Positions 55,365 to 63,035 of a stretch of DNA of 64,000 bases are shown here, one piece after another. This DNA comes from Amycolatopsis methanolica 239 (GTDB taxonomy: Bacteria; Actinomycetota; Actinomycetes; Mycobacteriales; Pseudonocardiaceae). The notes beneath the pieces were generated by a model, which was not told the DNA's origin, did not search any database, and saw only the letters and a list, made by a program, of their open reading frames with translations. Position 1 is the first letter of the stretch. The number at the start of each line of letters is the position of its first letter. The position numbers were made by a program, and so were the translations under genes. The DNA is taken from positions 1,116,001-1,180,000 of the forward strand of contig NZ_CP009110.1 of assembly GCF_000739085.1 (NCBI RefSeq), in the 5' to 3' direction.

Positions 55365-56255
55365 ATGGGGCCGGAGCGCGACGAGGACATCCGGGAGTGG
55401 GTGCGTGGCCTCGGCTTGGACGGTCTCGTCGACCTGCACCTGCACTTCCTGCCGGAACGGATGCTGATCAAGGTCTGGGCCTACTTCGACCGGATCGGTG
55501 AGCGCACCGGCTACGAGTGGCCCATCCAGTACCGGGTGGCCGAGGACGAGCGGGTCGCGCTGCTCGAATCGTTCGGGGTGCTGCGGTACGCGCCGCTGGC
55601 CTACCCGCACAAGCCCGGCATGGCCGAGTGGCTCAACGGGTGGCTGCGCGAGTTCGCCGAACGCGTCCCGGCGGCCGTGCCCACCGCGACGCTCTACCCG
55701 GAACCGTCGGCGGCCACTTACGTCGTCGAAGCGCTGCAGGCCGGCGCCCGCTGCTTCAAGGCGCACGTCCAGGTCGGCGCGTACGACCCGCGGGACGAGC
55801 TGCTCGACCCCGCGTGGGGCGCGCTCGCCGAAGCCGGGGTGCCCGTCGTCGTGCACGCCGGGCACGGGCCCGAGCGCGGCCCGCACACCGGGCTCGACGT
55901 GTTCGGCGAGGTGCTCGCCCGGCACCCGCGGCTGACCGCGGTGCTCGCGCACGCGGGGATGCCCGAGTACGCCGAGGCGCTCGCCCTGGTCGAGCGCTAC
56001 CCGCGCGTCCACCTGGACACCACGATGGTCGGCGTCCCGTTCACCGAGGCGCTGATGCCGCTGCCGCCGGACTGGACGAGCCGGCTCGCGGACATCGCCG
56101 ACCGGATCGTGCTCGGCACCGACTTCCCGAACATCCCCTACTCCTACGCCACGCAGCTGCGTGCGGTCGCCGGCTGGGCTGCCGACGACCGCCTCGGGGA
56201 CGACTTCCTGCGGGCCGTCCTGCACGACACCCCAGCGAAGCTGCTCAACCTCTGA
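55365..56255 (+). CDS. Amidohydrolase family (TIM-barrel) protein
   Basis: This 296-residue amidohydrolase-family protein has the first metal pair HxH in LVDLHLHFLPE. Later ligand positions are CFKAHVQVG (lysine), VVHAGHGPERGPH (histidines), TAVLAHAGMPEY (histidine) and IVLGTDFPNIPYSY (aspartate), so the active site looks complete. It resembles the amidohydrolase-2/metal-dependent hydrolase subgroup that includes decarboxylases and lactonases; the substrate is unknown. The ATG follows the smpB stop with no gap. Its 3' end overlaps the convergent acyltransferase gene by 11 bases. Confidence 0.85.
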   Translation: MGPERDEDIREWVRGLGLDGLVDLHLHFLPERMLIKVWAYFDRIGERTGYEWPIQYRVAEDERVALLESFGVLRYAPLAYPHKPGMAEWLNGWLREFAERVPAAVPTATLYPEPSAATYVVEALQAGARCFKAHVQVGAYDPRDELLDPAWGALAEAGVPVVVHAGHGPERGPHTGLDVFGEVLARHPRLTAVLAHAGMPEYAEALALVERYPRVHLDTTMVGVPFTEALMPLPPDWTSRLADIADRIVLGTDFPNIPYSYATQLRAVAGWAADDRLGDDFLRAVLHDTPAKLLNL

Positions 56256-57528
56256 CGGCGACCCGCACCGGCTTCGCCGCCAGCAGCAGCCCTGTCAGCA
56301 CCAGCGCCACCCACGGCACGGGACCGGCGAGCGTCCCGGCGTCCAGTGGCGTGGTGAACCCCTTCGCGGCCAGGCCGAGCAGCCCGGCGGACGCCAGCAC
56401 AGCCGCCGCGGCGAGCTGTCCGGCCGGGACGCCGCCGGCCGGGCTGGGCCGGGTTTCGAAGCGCCCGAACGCCTTCAGCAGACCGGCCAGCACAACTCCC
56501 GCCGCGCCGACCCACAGCGGGGCGAGGGCGAACCAGTCCGGGCTGCCGGGTTCCGGTGTCGCGTAACCGAAGCCCAGCACCGCGACACCGGCGACGACGA
56601 CCAGCGCCGGCATGTGCCACAGGTACATGCTCATGAACCGCGGTCCGCTCGAGCGCAGCACGGCGGCGACGGCGGGGCGCTCGGCGAGCGTGGCCAGCGT
56701 GGGCTTGAGCGCCAGCCAGAACCCGGCCTGCCCGACGGCGAGGCTCATCAGCACCGCGGTCGGCGGGCTCATGTTGGACACCGGCGCGCCCGGCATGCCG
56801 ATCATGCTCGCCGGGTACGGACCGAACGCGACGGCCAGCGCGGTGACCCCGAACCCGGCCACGGCCAGCGCGGCCGCGCCACGACGGCTCAGCGTGCCGA
56901 GCCTGCCCTCGGCGTAGGAGAAGCCGAGCTGGTGCACGGCGAGCCAGACGAACACCGCGTTGGCGTACCCGACTGTGCCGAACACCTCGAACCGTCCGAA
57001 GTCGACGATCACCGCGAGCCCGGTGAGCACCAGCGGCACGCGCAGTCCCCAGCGGCGGTGCGCGGCCAGCATGAGCGGTGTCGCGGCAACAGTGAGCAGG
57101 TAGACGGCGAGGAACCACAGCAACTGCCCGGCGATCGCGCCGGCGATCTGCACCGGCTGCTCCGGCGCGCCGAGGTCGCGCAACAGGTCCGGCGCCAGCA
57201 GCCACACCGCGAACAGCGGCAGGACCGGGACCAGCAGGCGCTTGAGCCGCGTGGACAGCCAGTCGCGCGTGGACGCGGCGCGGCGCAGCGACATCAGGTT
57301 GGCCGCGCCGCCGGCGAAGAAGACCATCGGCATGACCTGCGACAGCCAGGTCAGCGCCCACCAGCCGGGGGTGGTCAGCGCGTTGCCGATCGCGAGACGG
57401 CCGTGGTCGTAGCTGAGCACGGGCATCAGCCAGTGCTGCCCGATGACGGCGAGGATCGCGGTCGCGCGGACCACGTCGAGGAAGGTGTCGCGGGCTCCCG
57501 CCGGGGCCTGCCGCAGGCTTGTTCGCAT
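56245..57528 (-). CDS. Acyltransferase 3 family membrane protein
   Basis: This membrane protein of about 427 residues has ten or so hydrophobic helices and belongs to the acyltransferase 3 family, which moves acyl groups onto extracytoplasmic sugars or lipids. The N-terminal signature is FLDVVRATAILAVIGQHWLMP, which includes the family histidine. A later conserved piece is RFMSMYLWHMPALVVVAG. The target is unknown. The start may be ATG 57528 or the upstream GTG 57561; neither has a strong ribosome binding site. Confidence 0.85.
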   Translation of the reverse strand: MRTSLRQAPAGARDTFLDVVRATAILAVIGQHWLMPVLSYDHGRLAIGNALTTPGWWALTWLSQVMPMVFFAGGAANLMSLRRAASTRDWLSTRLKRLLVPVLPLFAVWLLAPDLLRDLGAPEQPVQIAGAIAGQLLWFLAVYLLTVAATPLMLAAHRRWGLRVPLVLTGLAVIVDFGRFEVFGTVGYANAVFVWLAVHQLGFSYAEGRLGTLSRRGAAALAVAGFGVTALAVAFGPYPASMIGMPGAPVSNMSPPTAVLMSLAVGQAGFWLALKPTLATLAERPAVAAVLRSSGPRFMSMYLWHMPALVVVAGVAVLGFGYATPEPGSPDWFALAPLWVGAAGVVLAGLLKAFGRFETRPSPAGGVPAGQLAAAAVLASAGLLGLAAKGFTTPLDAGTLAGPVPWVALVLTGLLLAAKPVRVAVRG

Positions 57529-57625
57529 GCGTTCAGCCTGGTCGGAACGGGTTCCGGGCACAGCCGGGCAGACCGCCGTCTTCGGGCGGGGGTCAGGTGC
57601 AGGACCGTGGTGGGGTCCGCCCTGC

Positions 57626-57844
57626 CTACAGCTCGCGAGCCTCGTCGGCCTCGGAGGCGGGCAGGCCGCAGAGCCGGTACTCCCAGCCGGCCTCCGGGGA
57701 GAACCCGAGCTGGTAGAAGGTCTCGATCTTGGGGCCTTCGTGCAGGTGGACGTGCCGCATGACCGTGCCGCTCACCGGGTCGTCGAGCGTCTGGACCCGG
57801 CCGTCGAGTGGGCCACCGAAGAACCGGACGTTCTCTTCGGTCAT
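57626..57844 (-). CDS. Small hypothetical protein
   Basis: This 72-residue protein (starts MTEENVRFFGGPLDG) has a strong GAGGAGG ribosome binding site and neighbour-like codon use, so it is probably real. No domain is recognised with certainty. The FFGGPLDGR start and the TFYQLGF and EYRL pieces resemble small uncharacterised actinobacterial proteins. It lies between the acyltransferase and MarR genes on the same strand. Confidence 0.65.
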   Translation of the reverse strand: MTEENVRFFGGPLDGRVQTLDDPVSGTVMRHVHLHEGPKIETFYQLGFSPEAGWEYRLCGLPASEADEAREL

Positions 57845-57938
57845 GGGGCCCTCCTCGTGCGGGGAAACGATGTCAACGTCCGCCCATGGTAGGTGAGCGG
57901 CGGACCGGGCGCCGCCGTCAGAACGGGTGAGGAGCGAT

Positions 57939-58394
57939 TCACCACACCGGACGGACGGTGACCCTCCGGTGTCGCGCCATATCGTCTGCGAACGCCGACA
58001 GCCCTTGGTGCATCCGGGCGAAATCGTCGGCGCCGATCAGGTGCACCCACCGTTCTTCGGCTGCCCGCGAGTGCGCGGCCACCCGGTCGATGCACTGGCG
58101 GCCGCGCGGCGTCAGGACGACCAGTCGGCTGCGCCGATCGGTCGGGTGCGGGCGGCGCTCGACGTACCCGCGGGTGATCAGCTCGTCGACGAGCTGCACG
58201 GCGGCCTGCTTGGTGATGCCGAGGTGCTCGCCGAGTTCGACGGCCGTGGCGGGGCGGTGCGACAGGAAGTGGAACACGAAGCCGTGTGCCGGGCGGACGT
58301 CGTCGAACCCCTCCGCGGCGAGGTGCTCGTGGATCTCGTCCATCAGCGCGCGGAAGGTCAGCGCGAGCAGTCCCGGCAGGTCGCCAGCGGTCAT
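57939..58394 (-). CDS. MarR family transcriptional regulator
   Basis: This 151-residue MarR-type winged-helix repressor has the recognition region PATAVELGEHLGITKQAAVQLVDELITRGYVERRPHPTDRRSRLVVLTPRG. The ATG at 58394 has AAGGAG seven bases upstream; an in-frame TTG at 58400 is less likely. Three matching palindromes lie between it and the divergent cupin gene, the first covering its ribosome binding site. It therefore probably represses itself and the cupin gene; the ligand is unknown. Confidence 0.93.
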   Translation of the reverse strand: MTAGDLPGLLALTFRALMDEIHEHLAAEGFDDVRPAHGFVFHFLSHRPATAVELGEHLGITKQAAVQLVDELITRGYVERRPHPTDRRSRLVVLTPRGRQCIDRVAAHSRAAEERWVHLIGADDFARMHQGLSAFADDMARHRRVTVRPVW

Positions 58395-58395
58395 G

Positions 58396-58456
58396 GTCAA
58401 GCTCCTTGACTAGATGGTCAAGCTGCTTTACCTTAAAACTGGTAAAGCTGCTTGAC
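58396..58456. promoter_or_regulatory. Three MarR-type operator palindromes
   Basis: GTCAAG-CTC-CTTGAC (58396-58410), GTCAAG-CTG-CTTTAC (58417-58431) and GTAAAG-CTG-CTTGAC (58442-58456) are near-identical 15-base palindromes centred 21 and 25 bases apart. They fill the divergent gap between the marR and cupin genes. A promoter for the cupin gene, TTGACT (58407-58412) with TACCTT (58429-58434), runs through them. Confidence 0.85.
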
Positions 58457-58473
58457 TACTTGGAGGTCGGAAA

Positions 58474-58845
58474 ATGCCTGTCGCGACGTTGGCGGAGGCG
58501 CCCCGGTTCGAGCGCGGCGGTGCGCTGTTCCGCCCGCTGGCCGTGCCCAGCCGCGGGTCCGCCGAGCTGGCCGTCTGGTTGCTGGAGCTCGAGCCGGGGC
58601 TGACCGGTGAGGAGCATTCGGTGAGCCGGGAGGAGGTATTCGTGCTGCAGACCGGGGTGCTCGAACTGACGCTCGGCGGCGAAGTGCACCGGCTCGCCCC
58701 CGGGGACGCGATGATCGTGCCGCCGGACACCCTGTTCCGGTTGGACAACCCTGGCGCGGAACCGGCGCGGGCCACGGTGTGCACCTCGGCCGGGATGGTC
58801 GGCACGGTCCAGGGCGCCACGATCGTGCCGCCCTGGACCCGCTAG
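58474..58845 (+). CDS. Cupin domain protein
   Basis: This 123-residue single cupin-domain protein has the two cupin motifs EEHSVSREEVFVLQTGVLELTLGG and HRLAPGDAMIVPPDTLFRLDN. The usual second histidine of motif 1 is not clear, so metal binding is uncertain. GGAGG precedes the ATG. It is divergent from the MarR gene and under its apparent operators, so it may detoxify or bind the MarR ligand. Its end overlaps the convergent response-regulator gene by four bases. Confidence 0.85.
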   Translation: MPVATLAEAPRFERGGALFRPLAVPSRGSAELAVWLLELEPGLTGEEHSVSREEVFVLQTGVLELTLGGEVHRLAPGDAMIVPPDTLFRLDNPGAEPARATVCTSAGMVGTVQGATIVPPWTR

Positions 58846-59486
58846 GGGCGGCCGAGGTAGGTGAGCACCGCGCGGACCCGGCGGTGCTCCTCCGCGCTGG
58901 CCTCCAGTCCGAGCTTGGCGAAGATGTTGCCGATGTGCTTCTCCACGGCGCCCTGCGAGACGACCAGCGTCGCGGCGATCGCGGAGTTGGACAGGCCCTG
59001 CGCCATCAGCCCGAGCACCTCGGACTCCCGCGCGGTCAGCGCGTCCAGCGGGTTCTTCCGTCCCCGAGCCATGACCTGCGCGATCACCTCCGGATCGATG
59101 GCCGTGCCACCCCGTGCGACACGGCGGACCGCGTCGAGGAAGTCGGCCACGTCGGCCACGCGTTCCTTCAGCAGGTAGCCGACGCCGCCTGCCCCGCCGG
59201 ACAGCAGCTCGACCGCGTAGCTCTCCTCGACGTACTGTGAAAGCACCAGCACCGGCAGGCCCGGCACCGCCTCGCGCGCGGCCAGCGCGGCGCGCAAGCC
59301 TTCGTCGGTGAACGTCGGCGGCATCCGGACGTCGACGATCGCCAGGTCCGGCCGGTGCTCGGTGACCGCCCCGACCAGCTCGTCGCCCCGGTCGACCGCG
59401 GCGACCGTCTCGATGCCCTCGTCGGCGAGCAACCGCTCGACCCCGGCCCGCAGCAGGACCGCGTCCTCGGCGATCACCACACGCAT
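58842..59486 (-). CDS. NarL/LuxR-type response regulator
   Basis: This 214-residue response regulator has a receiver domain with acidic residues in IAEDAVLL, the phosphorylatable Asp in PDLAIVDVRMPP, and the lysine in GYLLKERV. A LuxR-type helix-turn-helix follows (LTARESEVLGLMAQGLSNSAIAATLVVSQGAVEKHIGNIFAKLGL). The ATG at 59486 is chosen because the receiver begins there; an upstream in-frame ATG at 59528 is possible. It pairs with the histidine kinase just upstream on the same strand. Confidence 0.95.
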   Translation of the reverse strand: MRVVIAEDAVLLRAGVERLLADEGIETVAAVDRGDELVGAVTEHRPDLAIVDVRMPPTFTDEGLRAALAAREAVPGLPVLVLSQYVEESYAVELLSGGAGGVGYLLKERVADVADFLDAVRRVARGGTAIDPEVIAQVMARGRKNPLDALTARESEVLGLMAQGLSNSAIAATLVVSQGAVEKHIGNIFAKLGLEASAEEHRRVRAVLTYLGRP

Positions 59487-59540
59487 TCCGCCAACCCCCA
59501 GTTCCGTGAGTGAATTCGCCCTATTCACTCACGAACCGGG

Positions 59541-60683
59541 TCACCAGGTACACGGCAGGTCGGCTCGCACCACCGTCGGCCCGCCCTCGGGGCTCACCAC
59601 GGTCATCACGCCGTCGATGGTGACGGCCCGGTCGGCCAGCCCGGCCAGACCGCCGCCGGGGCGCACCTCCGCGCCGCCGTGCCCGTTGTCGGTGATCTCG
59701 ATGATCACCTTGTCGTCCGTGCGCCACACCTTGACCTGCGCTTCCGTCGCGCCGGAATGCTTGGCGACGTTGGTGAGCGTCTCGCCGGCGATGAAGTACG
59801 CGGTGGTCTCCACGGCGGCCGGCGGGCGCGGCTCGATGTCGACCGCGACCTCCACCGGGATCGGCGTCTTCGCCGCCAGCGCGGACAACGCCGCGTCGAG
59901 GCCGCGGTCGCCCAGCACCGCCGGGTAGATGCCGCGTGCGAGGTCCCGCAGCTCCGACACCGCGAGCTTGGCGTCGGTGTGCGCCTCCTCGATCAGCGCG
60001 CGGACCGCGTCCGGTTCCTTGTCCAGCTTGTTCTTGACCCGGCCCAGGTTCAGCGCCACCGCGACCAGCCGCTGCTGCGCGCCGTCGTGCAGGTCCCGTT
60101 CGATCCGGCGGCGCTCGGCCTCGGCGGCGTCCACCCCGCGCGCCCGCGACGCCTGCAGCTGCTGTGCCTTGACGCGCAGCCGTTCCGCGCGGTTCGGGCC
60201 CAGCAGCGCGATGGCCAGCGAGCCGTGCACCCAGCCGATCCACGGCGCGACCCAGATCGCCATCGGCACCAGCACGATCGACGCGATGCCGACCGCGAAC
60301 TCGACCACGCTCAGCGGGAACGCGATCAGCAGGTACGCGAGGTCCCGCCACGTCGTGCTGTCCACCAGGCGCATCCGCCACCGGCGCAGCACCCCGCCCT
60401 CGACCGGCGCGCGGTCGGCGGGCGGCAGGGGAGTGCCGAGCATCCGGCGCACCCAGCGGCGCTCCAGGTCGCCGAACCCGCGCACCATGCTCGTGGTCCA
60501 CAACAGGATCGGGATGCCGATCCAGATCACCGTCGTCACGATCCCGACCAGGCTGAGCGTCACGACCAGCACGAACTGGACCAGGCGCAACGCGAAGGAG
60601 GAGATCATGTACGCGATCGACTTCGCGGCAGCCGGACGCGGCTGCTCGATCGGCCCGTGCTCACCGGCCACGGCGCTCATCAT
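59541..60683 (-). CDS. Sensor histidine kinase (HisKA_3 type) with N-terminal sensor domain
   Basis: This 380-residue histidine kinase has an N-terminal membrane sensor domain with four hydrophobic segments (FALRLVQFVLVVTLSLVGIV; VEFAVGIASIVLVPMAIW). The dimerisation/phosphoacceptor helix is RRRIERDLHDGAQQRLVAVALNLG, with the active histidine in DLHDG. The ATPase domain shows ETLTNVAKHSGA and ITDNGHGGAEVRPGGGLAGLADR. The ATG at 60683 overlaps the stop of the upstream sensor-like gene. It should phosphorylate the regulator at 58842-59486; the signal is unknown. Confidence 0.94.
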   Translation of the reverse strand: MMSAVAGEHGPIEQPRPAAAKSIAYMISSFALRLVQFVLVVTLSLVGIVTTVIWIGIPILLWTTSMVRGFGDLERRWVRRMLGTPLPPADRAPVEGGVLRRWRMRLVDSTTWRDLAYLLIAFPLSVVEFAVGIASIVLVPMAIWVAPWIGWVHGSLAIALLGPNRAERLRVKAQQLQASRARGVDAAEAERRRIERDLHDGAQQRLVAVALNLGRVKNKLDKEPDAVRALIEEAHTDAKLAVSELRDLARGIYPAVLGDRGLDAALSALAAKTPIPVEVAVDIEPRPPAAVETTAYFIAGETLTNVAKHSGATEAQVKVWRTDDKVIIEITDNGHGGAEVRPGGGLAGLADRAVTIDGVMTVVSPEGGPTVVRADLPCTW

Positions 60684-61363
60684 GCCACCGCGCCACGGCG
60701 GTCGGTGTCCGATTCGACGAGCCTGCGCGCACGCGGCCCCGGACCGAGCATGGCGCGGGCGAACAACGCGTGAGCCGTGCCCATGCCGCGGGTCAGCGCG
60801 ATCGCGCAAGCCAGGACGATCAACCCCAGCGCGGCCCACGGCAGCGCGTCGACCGGCGAATCCACCACGATCCAGCGTTCGTCGAAGGCCGGGAAGAAGT
60901 AGGCGCCACCAGGCAGGTAGGTGCAGTAGAACGGCAGGGTCGTCGCGGCCAGCCCGACCGGCCACAAGGTCACCACGATCGTGAACTCGGCGATCCCGAG
61001 CGGCAGCAGCAGAACCAGGTAGAGGACGTCCCGCCAGGTCGCGCCGTCGGTCAGCCGCGCACGCCAGCGCGCCTGCAGGCCGAACTCCGGCAGCGGCTTG
61101 TAGGGCGTCGGGATGTAGGCGCCCAGCATCCGGTGCACCCTGGCGCGCTCGAAGCGGCCTGCCGCGCGGGCGATCAGCACCCCGGCGGCCAGTACCGGCA
61201 GCCCGACCCACACGATCGCGGTGCCCAGACCCGCCGTGAACAAGGTCACCATGAGCGCGAACCCCGCCACCCCCAGCGGCAGGTTGCACAGCAGGTACCC
61301 GAGCGAACCGAGCACCGGAGGGCGCGGCCGCGTCCCGTCCAGCGCGGAATACGTCGGCCCCAT
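60680..61363 (-). CDS. Membrane sensor-domain protein
   Basis: This 227-residue integral membrane protein resembles the N-terminal sensor domain of the kinase downstream: it shares the ATWRDVLYLVLLLPLGIAEF segment (STTWRDLAYLLIAFPLSVVEF in the kinase) and the RRMLG/HRMLG turn. It has four hydrophobic segments and no catalytic domain. It overlaps the kinase start by four bases, so it probably forms part of the same sensing unit. GAGGAA precedes the ATG. Confidence 0.87.
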   Translation of the reverse strand: MGPTYSALDGTRPRPPVLGSLGYLLCNLPLGVAGFALMVTLFTAGLGTAIVWVGLPVLAAGVLIARAAGRFERARVHRMLGAYIPTPYKPLPEFGLQARWRARLTDGATWRDVLYLVLLLPLGIAEFTIVVTLWPVGLAATTLPFYCTYLPGGAYFFPAFDERWIVVDSPVDALPWAALGLIVLACAIALTRGMGTAHALFARAMLGPGPRARRLVESDTDRRGAVA

Positions 61364-61518
61364 GATCCGTTCCTCTCTCTGCAACACGGGACCAGCATCG
61401 CGAGGTTCCCGCTGGTGGGCCATGGGGCGCGCGGGCGTCACCGAGGTAGGGACAACCCCACCGGTGCGGAACAAACCCGGTTGCCGGAGGCGTTATGCTG
61501 GTAACGGAACACCATCAA

Positions 61519-61888
61519 GGGGGTGAACGGTTTCGACTCTGGACGTTGAGTCAAGGGAAGCGTGCCGGTGCAGGCGAGAGACCACCGTTAAGCGTCGTCG
61601 TAACCAAATAAGCGCCAAGACTAATAGTCAGCGCGACTTCGCCCTCGCCGCCTGAGCGAGTGCGAGTCTGTCGGCCCGGGAGCGCCTCCGTCCCGGTAGC
61701 CGGCATCAGCTAGGAGGCTCACCTTCCGGACCCGGCCGCGGGGACCGGAAGGGAAAACCACAGCGGCTGGGCCCGTCACACCGGCTTGTTCGCGTGACCG
61801 GTGGGGCCGAGTAGAGGCACAGCGAACTGCGCACGGAGAAGCCTAGGCAAGGCGCCAGAGGACCCGGGTTCAATTCCCGGCACCTCCA
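61519..61888 (+). ncRNA. ssrA: Transfer-messenger RNA (tmRNA)
   Basis: The 5' end GGGGGTG pairs with CACCTCC at 61881-61887, forming the tRNA-like acceptor stem. The 3' T-arm region (GGGTTCAATTCCC) is typical. The tag frame starts at GCC 61614 and reads AKTNSQRDFALAA followed by TGA at 61653-61655, ending in the expected ALAA-type degron. The CCA end is not encoded. It acts with SmpB (54888) to free stalled ribosomes. Confidence 0.97.
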
Positions 61889-61892
61889 CTCG

Positions 61893-61951
61893 GCCGAAGG
61901 CCGAGGCCTGCTCGCGGAGGACGCTCGCAGGCCTCGGCCTTCGGCATTTTC
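61893..61951 (+). terminator. tmRNA terminator
   Basis: A perfect 19-base stem (61893-61911 with 61927-61945; GCCGAAGGCCGAGGCCTGC and complement) is followed by ATTTTCT. It begins four bases after tmRNA. Confidence 0.93.
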
Positions 61952-62186
61952 TCTGGGGGTCGAACCCCCCAGGCCGCCGCCAGGAGGGCTTCCCCCTTGG
62001 ACCCCCATCCGATGGTTGCGTCGGGTTGGTGGGTTCCGTGGTGGGGGTGCTTCGCTGCTGGCTTCGCCAGGACGCTTCGCTGCTGGGGTTGTGAAGCTGG
62101 TTCGCCAGGGTGCTTCGTGTTGGGGTGTTCGTTTCTGCGGGGGTGGGTGTGCCTGGCGTAGCAGGGGGCTGCGCGGTGGGTGTGTG
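61952..62186. other. Spacer with short repeated GCTTCGCTGCTGG pieces
   Basis: No gene supported. GCTTCGCTGCTGG occurs twice (about 62049 and 62072), with variants TTCGCCAGG around them up to about 62110. It may be the start of a minisatellite like those at 35.2 and 43.6 kb. Confidence 0.5.
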
Positions 62187-62963
62187 TCAGCGGGTGGTGG
62201 GTGGGGGTTTGCCGCCCACCTGGCGTGTCAGTGCAGCTGCTGTCGTGGCGGTTTCCTGCGCCAGGTCGGGCCACGTTCGGGTGCATCCGGATTCGCAGAC
62301 GTGGCGGAACGTCACCGCCACCGACGCCAGCGGGCGCCCGTTGTGGTCGAAGACCGCGTGCGCCACCGAGGCGAAATCGGCGGTCACCTGACCGTCCTCC
62401 ACCGCCCAGCCGCGGGACCGCACCGCGGCCAGCGCCTGCCGCAGTTCGGCAGGCGACGTCGGGCCCCGGCCGGTGCGCGTGACGAACGAGCGCGGGTACA
62501 GCGCCCGGACGTGCGCGTGCGGCAGGTAGGCCAGCAACACCTGGCCGCTCGCCGGCAGGTGCGCGGGCAACCGGACACCCACGTCGGTCACCAGCGTCTC
62601 CGGCGCCGACGGCCGCTCCTTCAGCAGGTACAGCAACTCGTTGCCGTGCAGCACCCCCAGCTGCGCGGTGTGCCCCACCCGGTCGGCCAGCTTCCGCAAC
62701 AACGGCGCCGCCAGCCGCTCCAGCGGGTCGTGCCGCAAGTACGCCGAACCCAGCTCGAACGCGGCGATCCCCAGCCCGTACCGGCGCTCGGCCGCCAGGT
62801 GCACCACGAAACCCGCGGCCTCCAGCTCCGCCAGCAGGTGGTACGTCGTCGACCGCGGCAGGTCCAGCTCACGCGCGATCGCGGCGGCCGAGATCGGCCC
62901 CGGCCGCGCCGCCAGCACCCGCAACACCGCCAGACCACGGCGCAGAGCGGGGACATCCGTCAT
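62187..62963 (-). CDS. IclR family transcriptional regulator
   Basis: This 258-residue IclR-type regulator has an N-terminal winged helix (LRRGLAVLRVLAARPGPISAAAIARELDLPRSTTYHLLAELEAAGFV). A C-terminal effector domain follows (RHDPLERLAAPLLRKLADRVGHTAQLGVLHGNELLYL; LPASGQVLLAYLP; VTADFASVAHAVFDHNGRPLASVAVTF). It is divergent from hutH, and a perfect palindrome lies right before its ATG. It therefore probably controls histidine breakdown and itself. Confidence 0.95.
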   Translation of the reverse strand: MTDVPALRRGLAVLRVLAARPGPISAAAIARELDLPRSTTYHLLAELEAAGFVVHLAAERRYGLGIAAFELGSAYLRHDPLERLAAPLLRKLADRVGHTAQLGVLHGNELLYLLKERPSAPETLVTDVGVRLPAHLPASGQVLLAYLPHAHVRALYPRSFVTRTGRGPTSPAELRQALAAVRSRGWAVEDGQVTADFASVAHAVFDHNGRPLASVAVTFRHVCESGCTRTWPDLAQETATTAAALTRQVGGKPPPTTR

Positions 62964-62964
62964 C

Positions 62965-62982
62965 TGTCTGGGATACCAGACA
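62965..62982. promoter_or_regulatory. Palindromic operator between iclR and hutH
   Basis: TGTCTGG-GATA-CCAGACA is a perfect 7-base-arm palindrome starting two bases before the IclR-type start codon and 54 bases before hutH. It is the likely binding site of the adjacent regulator. Confidence 0.75.
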
Positions 62983-63035
62983 CAACCACCCCGCGGGGAC
63001 CCCCGGCCGCCCCCGCGACGGAGTGCAATGACGAC

